Part shown: in pieces, positions 30,381 to 41,124 of the stretch
How positions within the stretch are numbered: the first letter of the stretch is position 1
How the letters are laid out: each line of letters opens with the position of its first letter
Origin: Bettongia penicillata ogilbyi
Taxonomy: Eukaryota > Chordata > Mammalia > Diprotodontia > Potoroidae
Length of the DNA stretch: 64,000 bases
Direction of reading: 5' to 3'
Assembly (NCBI GenBank): GCA_023548195.1
Contig: JAJHZJ010000415.1
Coordinates: forward strand, 930,001-994,000
Notes under the pieces: model-generated
The model's database searches: none
What the model was told of the DNA's origin: nothing
Seen by the model: the letters and a program-made list of their open reading frames with translations, nothing else
Translations under genes and position numbers: made by a program

Positions 30381-31379
30381 TTTTTTAAAAAAAATAATTT
30401 TACTGTATTCAGTTTTTACAATCACTTCCATATATCTTAGATATTTCCCCTCCCTCCCCACTCACTACCCTAGATGGCATGCAATCTTGTATAGGTTCTA
30501 CACATACATTCTTATTACATATATTTTCATCTTAGTCATGTTGCATAGAATAATTAAAATGAATGGGAGAAACCATAAAACAAAACCAAACACAACAGAA
30601 GAGAAAATGGTCTGCTTCCTTCTGGGATATAGTTCCATATTTCTTTCTCTGGATGTGGAAGGCATTTTGTCTCGAGTCAACTGGGAATTTTTTAGGTTGT
30701 TGCATTGCTATGAAGGACTAAGTCTACCAGAAAACTTCCTCTCACACTGTGGTTGTTGCTGTGTACAAAGTTCTCCTGGTTCTGCTCCTTTCACTTAGCA
30801 TCAGTTCATATAATCCTTCCAGTTCTCTATGAAGTCCTCTTGTTCATCATTTCTTAGAGCATAATAGTATTCCATTACATTCATGTACCACAACTTGTTT
30901 ATCTCTTTCCCAATTGATGGGCATCCCCTTGATTTCCAGTTTTTGACCACCACAAAGATTGCTGCTATATTTTTGTACATGTGGGGCCCTTTCCCAATTT
31001 TTATGATCTCTTGGTGATACAGTGCTAGAAGCAATATTTCTGGGTCAAAAGGTATGCACAATTTTGTAGCCCTTTCGACATGGTTCCAAATTGCTCTCGA
31101 GAATGGTTGGATCAGCTCACATCTCCACCAACAGTGAACTAATGTTCCAGCTCTCTCACATCTCCAACATTTATCATTTTCTCCAACATTTATCATTTTC
31201 ATATTTTGTCATGTTAGGCAATCTGATAGATGTGATGTGGTACCTCAGAGTTATTTTAGTTGCATTCTTCTAATCAATGGTGATTTAGAGCATTTTTTCC
31301 ACATGATTATAGATAGCTGTAATTTCTTCCTCTGAAAACTGTGTATATTCTTTGACTATGTATCGATTGGGGAATGTCT
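30381..31379 (-). mobile_element. 5'-truncated L1 nested in the HAL1 5'UTR
   Basis: About 1.0 kb of L1 3' end in minus orientation. It begins with the poly(A) complement (TTTTTTAAAAAAAATAATTT), continues with a 3'UTR different from the HAL1 one, and ends within ORF2. The flanking GGCTATGCTCTGTTC (30366-30380) and GGCCATGCTCTTTTC (31380-31394) match at 13 of 15 and are its target-site duplication. HAL1 5'UTR sequence resumes directly afterwards. Confidence 0.88.
30801..31379 (-). pseudogene. L1 ORF2 C-terminus with zinc-knuckle region
   Basis: ORF2 encodes the L1 endonuclease/reverse transcriptase. This is its C-terminal end, open from 31202 to 30801 (133 codons). The start listed there is internal, not a true start. 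It reads KCWRCERAGTLVHCWW, the cysteine/histidine segment of L1 ORF2 (usually C-x3-C-x7-H-x4-C; here the first spacer is two residues). Then come RGCPSIGKEINKLWYMNVM and EYYYALRNDEQEDF, matching the standard '…CPS…W…MEYY…RN' ending. Upstream (31203-31379) the frame is lost. A local duplication of ATAAATGTTGGAGAAAATG lies near 31165-31200. Confidence 0.9.
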
Positions 31380-31569
31380 TGGCCATGCTCTTTTCTGAGC
31401 CTGGCACAATAAACCTTTACTATTAGCTTTTCAGGTTATCCTGGGCTGAAAATCTCATGCAATCTGTCATTTTGTGGCTTCTGCTGCTCTAGAATTTGTT
31501 TAGAGTCGTTTTTGCATGTATTTTGAGGGAGAGCTCAGGCATGTCTCTGATTCTATTCTGCCACTCAAA

Positions 31570-31815
31570 AAAACAGATTTTTAAGCACTGTGACAAGGTG
31601 CACAGAGATTAAGGAGAATAAGAACTAGGAGAACTGGAAGAATAACAGGTTTATTAACTAAAAGTACATTTTGGGACAGCAATTTTAGGAGAATATAAAA
31701 TCGTGAAAATTAAAGTTGGAATGGAAGTTGTTGAAGAGATAGTAGGTGTAAACCACCAATTGTTTTCAAAATTTCCCAGTGCCACATAAGAGAGATAATA
31801 TAGGAGCTAAGGCTA
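31570..31815 (-). mobile_element. Right part of the interrupted L2
   Basis: L2 reverse-complement order resumes after the HAL1 insert: TTTTTAAGCACTGTGACAAG, GTGCACAGAGATTAAGGAGA, TTAACTAAAAGTACATTTTG, GTTGGAATGGAAGTTGTTG, TGTAAACCACCAATTG, AGAGAGATAATATAGGAGCT. It corresponds to L2 RT sequence 5' of the part at 27300-27436. Confidence 0.6.
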
Positions 31816-32064
31816 GAAGTGACTCAAAGGTGGAATTTTAGCACTGAAATGGAAGAGTTATATACTTTTTTCTTCCTGAGATTTGTAGGAATATTGGGTG
31901 AAGATCATTCAAAATCTTATATAAGAAGACCAGAGTTGTTGTTGGATGGCCTTGATATTAGGGAGTTAATGGGGAGAGTAATATACCAACGGTAGTTATC
32001 TGTGTGTGGAAACAAGTGAAAGCTGGAGAATTTTGAAATCTTTGTTTTGTTTGTTTTTAGCATT
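31816..32064. other. Unrecognised sequence
   Basis: Nothing recognised. Confidence 0.45.
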
Positions 32065-32165
32065 TATATAGTGTTCGCTCTTTGCCAAGTTCTTTACAAT
32101 TATTATTTCATTTGAAGCTTACTATGACTCTGGGAGATAGGTGCTATTAGGATTATTCGCATTTT
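32065..32165 (-). mobile_element. MIR fragment
   Basis: CATTTATATAGTGTTCGCTC, GTTCTTTACAATTATTATTT, GGGAGATAGGTGCTATTAGG, ATTATTCGCATTTTA match the central MIR reverse complement. Confidence 0.7.
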
Positions 32166-33484
32166 ATTTTTTTTTGAGGAATTTCATTTTATTTCATGTA
32201 CAATATGTCTCTGTTCCTGTCGTCTTCCGCCAGTGGTGTTTAGAACCACTGATGTTTGCCTATCATGAGCAGACTTCCATTCTCTCACTTGAGGTCATAG
32301 AATGTGGTGATTCTCAAACAAGTTAGAGGAGCTATGTTCACCCTGATGGCTTATTCAGAGGGGTAAAAAGATTGAGCAGGTGTAGGCTGGACTGAATGAA
32401 CGAAACATAAAGGATAAAAACAAAGAAAGTGATTTTTAAAATTTTTCTGGAAAATAGCAATGAAATAGAGAGCAATAGGATATTATGAGGTAATGTGACA
32501 TTCTTTTTCCTTGAGCAGAAAATAAAAAAGGAAAATATAAAGGAAGCAAAAGATAAAAGTAATAGGATCCGGGGGGAAAAAGATAGGGATAAAAAGAATT
32601 GGGGAGATAAGAAATATTAATGGAGGAAATAGGTTAGTAAAAAGGTGGCAGGATCCAATTAGTGACAGCATATTTCCATGTGGATCATTTGGGTAAATTA
32701 TGCAGAAGACATAAGAATAGGGAATATCAATGTAAGATCAAATGATTAGTCTGATTAGTATGTCACCCAGGCATGTACATTTCCATACATATGTGCATAG
32801 ACATGTACATCTCTCATTGAGCTAAACATGTAACATATATAACACATGTAACATAAACATGCACATGTAAATAAATTCACCTGTGTTCACGTCATAATAC
32901 AAACATCTTGTGAGTAATTATCATACCTTGATTTGCACAAGTTCAGCCTTCCTCTAGCACCTAGAATAAAGCTCTATATATTATAGTGCATAATTGTCAG
33001 TAAAGTTAAAGAGAAGTTAAACCCTGGCCACTTAGTGGAATCTATCAGTATAACATCTGAACTGGACATAAAAGACAAAATACCATGTGAAAAAGAAAAT
33101 CAAAACTCAAAGAGAGTCAATTTTCTTCCTCCTATGGTTTTACCTTTTCCCTATACCCTCTCATGACTCTGAAAGGCTTAGATGACTCAAATAACTACCT
33201 AAACCTTCTTTCATTATTTGGATTATTTTAATTTGTTCCTTTTGCTGGCCAACCATCCACAGTTCAGAAAGAACCATCAAGTACTTGATATGACCACATG
33301 TGAACCATTTCTGTTTGCCATCATTTGATGTAATTTCAGTGTTAACCCATCCACTTTAAAATGTCAGCAACAGCTGTGCAAATTGAATGGAATACAGAAA
33401 CTTTGTATTCTCAAGCAACATCAGAGGTCACAAATGAGACCTAAAGAGTCAGCAGTACTTACTTCCTGGACCAGCAGAGTAGTG
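32166..33484. other. Unrecognised sequence
   Basis: No recognised repeat or gene. Purine-rich (GGA/AAA) around 32400-32660; otherwise unremarkable. Confidence 0.45.
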
Positions 33485-34985
33485 TAGTTGGGGGTGTGTT
33501 AAAAAGTTTTACAAAGCGCTTTTCATGCTTCTCTTGATTCTTGTGATTGCAAGTCATATTTTCTTTTCAGGTCTGGTTTTTTTCATCAAGAATGCTTGAA
33601 AGTCCTCTGTATCATTGAATGATCATTGTTTCCCCTGAAGTATTATACTCAGTTTTTCTGGGTAGGTGATTCTTGGTATTAATCCTAGTTCTTTTGACTT
33701 CTGGAATATCGTATTCCTAGCCCTTAAATCCCTTAATGTAGAAGGTGCCAGATCATGTATTATCCTGATTGCATTTCCACAATACTCAAATTGTTTCTTT
33801 CTACCTGCTTGCAATATTTTCTCCTTGACCTGGGAGCTCTGGAATTTGGCTACAACATTCCTATAAGTTTCTCTTTTTGGATCTCTTTCAGGAGGTGATT
33901 GGTGGATTCTTTCAATATTTGTTTGACCCTCTGGTTCTAGAATATCAGGACAGTTTTCCTTGATAATTTCATGAAAGATGATTTCTAAGCTCTTTTGTTG
34001 ATCATGGCTTTCAGGTAGTCCCATCATTTTTAAATTGTCTCTCTTGGATCTATTTTCCAGGTCTGTTGTTTTTCCAATGAGATATTTCACATTATCTTCT
34101 ATTTTTTCATTCTTTTGGTTTTGTTTTGTAATTTCTTTGTTTCTCATGAAGTCATTAGCTTCCATCTGCTCCATTCTAGTTTTTAAAGAACTGTTTTCTT
34201 TAGTGAGCTTTTGAACCTCCTTTTCCATTTGGCTAATCCTGCTCTTTAAAGCATTCTTCTCCTCATTAGCTTTTTGGTCTATTTTGCCATTTGAATTAGT
34301 CTATTTTTTTAAAGTGCTAATTTCTTCAGCATTTTTTGAGTCTCCTTCAGCAAGCTGTTGACTTGCTTTTCATGGTTATCTTGCATCACTCTCATTTCTC
34401 TTCCCAATTTTTTCTCTACCTCTCTTACTTGATTTTCAAAATCCTTTTTGAGCTCTTCCATGGCCCAAGAACATTGTATATTTACTTTGGAGGTTTTGCA
34501 TGTAGAAACCTTGACTTTTAGGTCTTCCTCTGATAGTATGCATTGTTCTTCCTCATTGGAAAGGTTGGAAGAAAATACCTGCTTACCAGGAAAGTAACCT
34601 TCTATTGTTTTATTCTTTTTCCCTTTAGGGGCCATTTTCCCAGCCAGTTACTTGACTTTTGAGTTCTTTGTCAGGGTTGAGCTCAGGGCTGGGATTCAGA
34701 TCAGTGACTCAATTCCCCCAGGGACTTTAGATGGAAGTCTCCCAGGGCTGCCACTCCATAACACCCTTCCCTCTATGCAACTCCATAACACACTTCCCTC
34801 TCTTGAAGGAGTCCTCTCACTGACCTTTGAAGCAGTTTTAGGGTTGAGTAATCTGAGAAGTGGTGCTGCCAGTGGCTCCCTGAAGTCTGCTCAGGGTCCT
34901 GTCCCTGCCACGTCAGGCTGTGCTCTGTGCTTTCTGGGGTACGCTGTATGCACTCTGTGCTTTCTGGGATGCTCTGCATCAGTAG
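33485..34985 (-). mobile_element. L1/HAL1-type 5' half: 5'UTR and ORF1, third copy
   Basis: Minus-strand 5'UTR fragment (34636 to about 34985) and ORF1 (33500-34635). Homology to the family ends near 33490, without microsatellite, 3'UTR or poly(T), so the 3' half is missing. The 5' end is also not the canonical L1 start. The 5'UTR holds two small tandem duplications: CTCTGTGCTTTCTGGG at 34923 and 34953 (30-bp step), and CCATAACAC…CTTCCCTCT near 34757 and 34784 (27-bp step). Whether this is L1 or HAL1 cannot be told without the 3' part. Confidence 0.8.
33500..34635 (-). pseudogene. L1 ORF1, third copy, best-preserved N- and central parts
   Basis: The start at 34635 gives MAPKGKKNKTIEGYF. The first frame runs 108 codons to 34309. 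It includes the MEELKKDFENQVREVEKK segment, with an arginine where the first copy has a stop. A frameshift near 34270-34310 leads into a second open segment, 34228-33623 (201 codons): coiled coil (MEKEVQKLTKENSSLKTR), NVKYLIGKTTDLENRS, the RRM-like DNLKMMGLPES, the C-terminal STLRDLRARNTIFQKSKE and then ITYPEKLSIILQ before a stop. Residual C-terminal codons (…TEDFQAF…) appear in another frame beyond it. About 380 residues in sum, close to ORF1 size. Not functional. Confidence 0.9.
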
Positions 34986-35474
34986 AAATCTTTTGAAAGA
35001 ATTAACTCTGGGAAATTCTATTGAGTATCAAAGTAGATCTTACCAAAATGAGATGATCTTAATCAACCAAATTTTGGAAGCAATTCACATTCTTAGATGG
35101 CTTTCTCCAACCTACAAGAGTACTCTGTAGGCTCCATAGTCTTTCGCAAGGCAGGAAAGATGGAATATACCTGAGGTAAAGGATTTTAAAGTAACACTGA
35201 GAAGCCAGTTAAATTGATTGTCTAGTAAGACAAAAGAGGCCAAGACAAGCTTTAGTAGTAAAGTAAGGGATTGCTGCTATTAGGAGGAAAAACAGATTCA
35301 AGAGATAGAAAAGGAAAAAGAAAAGACATTATGAGAGACTTTTATCAGAAAGAGAAACCTATTTTTGACAACTTAGTTATTCCAAGAACTGATAAGGTAC
35401 AAGTGGACCATGTTCAATCTCAGTGATGACTGAAGTGCAGTAGAGATGAAGGTCATTGGATTTAATGAGAATGT
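34986..35474. other. Unrecognised sequence
   Basis: Nothing recognised. Confidence 0.45.
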
Positions 35475-35640
35475 TAAGTAGCCTAGAATCAGAAGATCTC
35501 ATTTCTGTACTTGGATCCTGATCCTATGTGACTTTAAGAAAGCTACTTCAATTTTCAATTTCTCAGTTTTGACTTTAACAAAATCAAGGGTTGGACTAAG
35601 ATCTCCTAAGTCCTTCTAGATCTCAATCCTGTGATTATTT
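35475..35640 (+). mobile_element. MIR3-type SINE with CR1/L3-like tail
   Basis: Diverged head (GAATCAGAAGATCTCATTTC, CCTATGTGACTTTAAGAAAG, CTACTTCAATTTTCAATTTC), then GGGTTGGACTAAGATCTCC, TAAGTCCTTCTAGATCTCAA, TCCTGTGATTATTT. The tail is the L3 3' terminus (usually 'ggttggactagatgatctctaaggtccc…'). Confidence 0.7.
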
Positions 35641-37194
35641 ACCCTCATAATTCTATACCATTCCCAGTTATTTCTAAACATCTGGATATTTTGTCATGAA
35701 TAATGGAAACAAAGAGATTACTATTCTGTCTGTTCCATTACAGGTTTCTGTGACAGAGAAAAAATATTTAATTTATCTGGGACTCTGGTTTTCTTATCTG
35801 TGAGGAAGCTGTAATTAGATAAATTTTAAATTCTCTTCTGCATCTAAAATGTATGTATAATTTGGAAAATTCATTTAGATTAAGTTCTGTCATATAAGAT
35901 GTTGATGTATTTTTTATGGAAAATTGTCTTTTCCACAGCCCTTATTCAATTATTTTTGTCTACTATAAAATCTGAAATTTATTGAACAAACTCTGCTTGG
36001 GTATGAACATTAAAAAAATATTACCATAGGTGTTTCATTACTTTTGTAAATCAGTATATAGAATAATAAATTGAAAGGAACTTTGAGAGGTGGGGGAGGA
36101 GGAGGAGATGTTACTAGACATTCACATACAGTGTTTCCTTGGTTGCTAGGCAAACAACTTTCTCTGCCCAGGTTTTGCATTATTGCCTAATATGAATTTG
36201 CTTCATTGGTGTGTTGTGTTAATCCTAAATGCTCTTTGAGGATCAAGGAACCAAATTCACATTTCTGTTTTCAATGCCCATGTTTACTCTTTGATTTTGA
36301 TAGTATATTTACATACCAAAATTAATGTCTTCTCATATGAACCTACCTTAAAAAGCAAGAGTCTATGTATGTTCTTTCAGCATTAAGAGAGAAATATATT
36401 TTTTAGAAAATCCTGAAATTTGATTCTTCTAATATGGACAAAACTAATTTTTACCACATATGTAGAATAGTTCTATCTTATGACTAGAATATTGTCAACT
36501 CTTCTAACTTTTTCTGATCTTTCTGTTCTCTGTTTTTGAAGTCCTCCCCATCATTTATGATTCTTTTTACTTCCTTCCTTCCCTTTTTCTACTGCCAGAG
36601 TAACATAGATTATATCCTGTGCTCCAAATACTATTGCTACAAAATATTCTGTATAACAAAGAAAAAAGGAAATGATAACCTCAATGAATTAATAATCTAC
36701 AAAATGCTTATCAATAATCATTTTCTTTAATAAAAAATCTCAACAAATATCCTGATATACCTACTGTGTACCTATTACTTTGAAAATCCAAGTAATTTTC
36801 ATAATCTCAAGAAGTTTTGTGATTTATAGCATTTCCCTCATTTACTAATTAACTATAAAATTTGACATGAATTTGATTGGGTAAATATTCATAACTTTTA
36901 CTTTTGCTCTTACTAAATACCAGCAGATTTTCCTACTCTTACAAGGAATGGTTCATGCATTTGAGATAAATATTAACATGGATGTTTAAACTCAAATAAT
37001 CTGAAGTCAAAACAAGACTCATGCAGTACAAGGCTCAATTTAGTAAAATGATGAAATGAAAAACATGATGGAAAGAATGTAGTACCTTTTTGTGTATTCA
37101 GATACCTTCTTTTTAATTTTTTAACTTCATTTTCTAACTTTTTCATTTTGTGTCTAGATGCTTATTTCAGAGAGAATGCTAAAAACTAACTATG
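35641..37194. other. Unrecognised AT-rich sequence with an X-box-like motif
   Basis: No repeat recognised. GGTTGCTAGGCAAAC at 36142-36156 resembles the imperfect palindrome bound by RFX factors, in a short stretch that is less AT-rich than its surroundings (36130-36260). Confidence 0.4.
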
Positions 37195-37500
37195 CTTTGT
37201 TTTTGCAAATAAGAAAGATCTCCTGGGGGAGATTATGAAAGGTCTCCTGCAGAAAGTGGGATTTGAGCTGAGTCTTGGAGAAAGCCCAGCAAGGCAGTCA
37301 GCAGAGGTGAAGAGGAGCATTGCAAGCATGGCAGGATACCAGTGCAAAAACATGGAGACGGAATTGGAGTGCAGTGTACAAAGAACTTTAGGTAGGGCAT
37401 TGTGATTGGATTGAATTTTATGTGAGGAGCAGTAAAGGGAAAGAATATTGGAAACATTGGAAGGGACCAACTTAAGAAGAATTCTATATGCTAAATAACT
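37195..37500 (-). mobile_element. L2 LINE internal fragment
   Basis: Reverse-complement L2 blocks well preserved: GAAAGTGGGATTTGAGCTGA, GTCTTGGAGAAAGCCCAGC, GAGGTGAAGAGGAGCATTGC, AGGATACCAGTGCAAAAACA, TGTGAGGAGCAGTAAAGGGA, ATTGGAAGGGACCAACTTAA. Overlapping minus-strand ORFs are remnants or shadows. Confidence 0.85.
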
Positions 37501-38704
37501 TAAAAAAATAAAGCGACCCTTTCTGTTCCAATAGGCCCTTGCTCAATGAGTTGCTGTTGTAAATTCTATTGGGAGAAATTTTAGAAAATTTCTGTTTTCA
37601 CTTTAATTAGAAAAAAAGTAAATATCAGTTACTCACTTGTATGTGCTGTTACCCTACAATACACATTCTTCATTTTTAATTCTCTTATTAGAAAATTGAC
37701 ACAAATGTACTTTTTTTTACTTATGGATCATTATGTTTATATGAATTATTATCATCCATTGATTCATTCAGTCCATACTTATTAAGTATGTATATGCCTA
37801 AGGTAATGTTGTAGGTGTACATAATTGGGTGTTCTTACTAATAATAAGGTATGATTAGATTTCACATCAGGTATGAAAAATACTGACAATACATCAAGAC
37901 TTTCCCTTTCTGAGAATTGTCCATCTATACTTACCTTTTTTAGCATCTGGTTTGGAAAGTATAAGAACTAAATAAAGACAAAGAAATTGACCACATTCAG
38001 AGTTTGCTGATATTTTGAAAGATCTAAAAATCATTCAATTCCCTCCCCAAAATAAAGGCACAGAGCATTTCACAATGTTAGGTATTTATAGATTGAAATG
38101 TCAAGTATATAGGAAGAGGGAGAACTAAAGATACTCAGGCTCCTAGAATGAGGAGGAGGAGTACTCAATAGAATTGGAAAGAACTGGAGGCACACAAGAG
38201 TAATGATTGGATCAATCAAGCAGTTTTTATCAATGTGCAATAAATGGAAAAATAGTTGAGAAATGCGAAGTATGTGAGACAAATCTAAACCGTTTAAGAA
38301 GGAAAAATAGCAAACCTTCAACTGTGTTAGAGAAATAGATGGAATCGGTTGATGTGTGGGACATTTAAAAATTTCATTTAACTTGAGGGAAACATTTTGT
38401 CAATACTCAAGCTATATATTACACATGGTTTAGTCAGGTTACCTTAAATGATGAAGATTCATGATTAAGTTATATGGAAGCAGAAAAAATGACCAGCTTA
38501 TTCCCATCCCATCTCAATGTAATCTCATATTTTATGCTAAAATATTGCCAAAAATTGGTTTTCTTTGTCTTATTTTTCTAGCCTGGTAGAACCACACTAG
38601 GTAGCTGAGAATGTGCTTAGTATCTAAAACAATGGATAATCTTAAAAGACAAATAAGCAAAAAATTAAGAACTGGTGAAGACTTAACATGACAAATTCAG
38701 TTCT
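37501..38704. other. Mostly unrecognised; possible L2 end at 37750-37840
   Basis: 37750-37840 resembles a minus-strand L2 terminus (GATTCATTCAGTCCATACTT, ATTAAGTATGTATATGCC). The rest, including 38060-38330, is not recognised. Confidence 0.4.
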
Positions 38705-38830
38705 CTCATTTACAAATAGAGACGGTCTCTGTAGCTTAAAGAGACCAGGTGTGTGTGCCCACACCACAGAACTAATCTGAGGTAGTATGGAGATGGGATT
38801 CTATCTCCTAACCCATGCCCACTTTTCTTT
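38705..38830 (-). mobile_element. MIR fragment
   Basis: CATTTACAAATAGAGACGGT, GGTGTGTGTGCCCACACC (in place of the 'gtcacacagctagt' block), ATGGAGATGGGATTCTATCT, CCTAACCCATGCCCAC. Confidence 0.45.
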
Positions 38831-38839
38831 GAACTGTGG

Positions 38840-39065
38840 CTAGATCTTGGCTTGGAGTCAGAAAGGCTCATTTTCCTGAGTTCAAATCTCACCTCAGATA
38901 ATCACTAGTTGTGTGACCCTGGGCAAGACACTTAATCCATTTTGCCCCAGATTTTCGTCTATAAAGTGAACTTGAGAAGGAAATGTCAAAGCTACTCCAG
39001 TGCCTTTGTTAAGAAAAGCCCAAATGCAGTAATGACAAGTCAGACCTGACTGAGCAACATTGGTG
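38840..39065 (+). mobile_element. tRNA-headed SINE with BovB-like RTE tail
   Basis: GGCTTGGAGTCAGAAAGGCT, CTAGTTGTGTGACCCTGGGC, AAGACACTTAATCCATTTTG; tail ACTTGAGAAGGAAATGTCAA, GCTACTCCAGTGCCTTTG, CAGACCTGACTGAGCAACA. Confidence 0.85.
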
Positions 39066-39244
39066 GCTGAAACCTTGACTGGTATTGGCTGTTCCTTTTA
39101 TGATGAACTAGAAATCCCCACGTTTTCCATTCAATCATAAAATACTACACCAAGTAGTTCGTAAGTACTGAAACTGTTTTCATACTGAGTGCACTCCTTC
39201 CCCCTAATTACAAGTTGTGATCAAGGTTAGGTATACTTCTTCTA

Positions 39245-39430
39245 GTTCCTGGCATGGTAGCATGGAAAGAGAATTGATTCTGCAGTCAGAGTACCTGGGA
39301 TGAAAACATTTCTCTGATGCTTATTATCTGAATGGTCTTAAGCAAATCTTTTAACCTCCACAAATCTTATTTTCCCCATTTGTAAATTAGGAAGTTGGAA
39401 TCGATGGCAAAGAAGGTCTTATTCAACTTT
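39245..39430 (+). mobile_element. MIR3-type SINE with CR1/L3-like tail
   Basis: ATGGTAGCATGGAAAGAGAA, CTGCAGTCAGAGTACCTGGG, ATCTTTTAACCTCCACAAAT, CATTTGTAAATTAGGAAGTT, GGAATCGATGGCAAAGAAGG, CAACTTTAAGTCTATGATTT. The tail is weaker than at 35590. Confidence 0.65.
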
Positions 39431-40249
39431 AAGTCTATGATTTGTTACACTTCACCTCTCTTATAAATAACCTTTATTATTCATAAGGCTATTTCAACCA
39501 ACTTAATTTAGGGTCTCTTTAATTCTCAGGCCAACTTCTTAATTATTAGATTTTAAATCCTGATAAAAGCCTTTTAGAAAATTTTATAATCAACTTAATA
39601 GTTATCTTCTGGGTGTTATTGAAGTGTTATTGGTTTGCAATTTGAGAAATAAGTTTAAAAGAAACAGAGGAGATTGTTTTGTTTTTCCTAAATAGAGATG
39701 TATGTTTATGAGAAGTAACCCACCTGCTAAAATCACTTTGGAGTCATGTAGTGCACTACAACTGTGCTCCCTACTCCATGATAGCTTCCAAATTGCTTGC
39801 AGGTGCAAATCAAGGTGTTGATGTTAACAAATCAATTCTAAGGGATGTGATAGCTAAGTAACTAACATTATTTCTTTTTCTGGCAAAGGAGGGAAGTAGA
39901 GATGTTCCAGCAGATTCTTTTGAATCAGTGATTTGAGGATGTTTCAAGTTGTTAATAATTATTAGTGTGTTTATTAGATGATTTATTAGTTACATTTGTA
40001 TTCCTCCACTTTAGGACATTTCTCCACCAATGGGTTCAGAATGGATCAAAATAAAACATGATTTGGTTTAAGGTTATGTAAGTCTTGAAAAAGGTGAGGT
40101 GGAGTGAAGTTATACTTTTATGCAAATATCTGAAAGTTTTGACCAAAACTCTAAATTGACAACAAATTGCAAGGGAAAGAGAAGAAAGCCTAGTTCTCTT
40201 CTAATATAAAAAAGACCATATTTTAGTATTGCTTCAATCTGATGAAAAA
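39431..40249. other. Unrecognised sequence
   Basis: Nothing recognised. Confidence 0.45.
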
Positions 40250-40335
40250 GAAAAAACCTACTATGAGTCAGGCACTGTGTTAGGTAGGAATACAAAGACA
40301 AAAGCAAAATAGGAATTGCTTCAAGGAATTCCACT
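40250..40335 (-). mobile_element. L2 LINE 3' terminus, short
   Basis: CCTACTATGAGTCAGGCACT, GTGTTAGGTAGGAATACAAA, GACAAAAGCAAAATAGGAAT, CTTCAAGGAATTCC. Confidence 0.8.
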
Positions 40336-40404
40336 TCTTCTGGTTTACTCAGTTACCCTTATGGATGCTGAAATGTGTCATCTTTCCTTAGATTACTCCT
40401 TAGT

Positions 40405-40497
40405 AATATATATACTTAGTAATATATATATAGTAATATATACATACATACATACCTACATATATATATATATATATATATAATGTGTGTGTGTAAA
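40405..40497. repeat. (TA)n / TACA / (GT)n cluster
   Basis: Three AGTAATATATA units, then TACATACATACATACC, a (TA)n run about 40460-40483 and GTGTGTGTGT. Confidence 0.95.
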
Positions 40498-41003
40498 ACA
40501 TTTATTTATTTTTCAATTTTAATCAGTTTTTAACATTTACTTCCGCAAGAATTTGAATTCAAACTTTTCTCTCTATCTCTCCCCACCCACACCCCAGGAC
40601 AACATGCACCCCATCCACCCCTTCCTCCAGTCTGTCCTCTCTTCTATTAACCCCCTTCTTCCATTCCCTTCCTCTCTCTTTTCCTATAGCTTTCTATACC
40701 CCATTGCCTGTATATCTTATTTCCCAGTTGCATGCAAAAACAGTTTTTAAAATTCATTATTAAAGCTTTGAACTCTGTGTTCTCTCCCCTCCTCTCTCCT
40801 GACAATGCTCATTGAGAGAGGAAGAAATTCAATATAAGTCATACATTTGTAAACATGCAAAACACTTCCACAATAGTTACGTCGCAAAAGGCTAACCATA
40901 TTTCCGTCTCTCCTATCCTGCCCTCCATTTATTCCATTCTCTCCTTTGATCTGTCCTTCCACAATAGTAGTTGTTTCTGATTATCCCTTTCCCCAATTTC
41001 CTG
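40498..41003 (-). mobile_element. L1/HAL1-type 3'UTR, 5' truncated
   Basis: Same block order as 27437-27920: TCAGTTTTTAACATTTAC, CTCTCTATCTCTCCCCACCC, TTTCTATACCCCATTGCCTG, TTGCATGCAAAAACAGTTTT, CAATATAAGTCATACATTTG, TAAACATGCAAAACACTTCC, CTTTGATCTGTCC. It starts at the microsatellite, a common place for the A-rich end of a retroposon. 41004-41124 is unrecognised. Confidence 0.85.
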
Positions 41004-41124
41004 TTAAGATTCTTTAGGAATCAGTAGCTATTGAGATTAAGGTGTCAGAGACTCATCAGGCCTGAGAATCATTTGTGGACTTTCATCATTTTGTTGAGTG
41101 CCGCATATTTAACTAGTTATAGAG

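Larger units (their letters stand above)
27437..31568 (-). mobile_element. HAL1-like half-L1, second copy, interrupted by an L1
   Basis: Minus-strand element. 3'UTR 27437-28215, microsatellite 28216-28475, linker 28476-28585, ORF1 28586-29695 and 5'UTR 29696-30380 plus 31380-31568. There is no ORF2 between ORF1 and the 3'UTR. At the 3'UTR/microsatellite edge it carries CACCCTGTGCTCTCTGTCT, the reverse complement of the sequence at 18926-18945 in the first copy. The flanks AAAAGAGATT (27427-27436) and AAAACAGATT (31570-31579) match at 9 of 10 positions and are a likely target duplication. L2 sequence continues on both sides. A 5'-truncated L1 is inserted at 30381-31379. Without that insert the element is about 3.1 kb. 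Confidence 0.8.
29696..31568 (-). promoter_or_regulatory. L1-type 5'UTR of the second HAL1-like copy, split by an L1
   Basis: Proximal part 29696-30380; distal part 31380-31568. The reverse complement of the distal end reads GGCAGAATAGAATCAGAGAC, then GCCTGAGCTCTCCCTCAAAA, which follows the usual marsupial L1 start ('…ggcggagtagaggcaggaac…gcctgagctctccc'). The first few bases of the canonical start seem to be lost. Functional promoter activity is very unlikely after the insertion. Confidence 0.6.

Noticed and set aside
27437..31568. Endogenous retrovirus or LTR element
   Set aside because: No long terminal repeats, primer-binding site or gag/pol order; ORF1 and 3'UTR are of L1 type.
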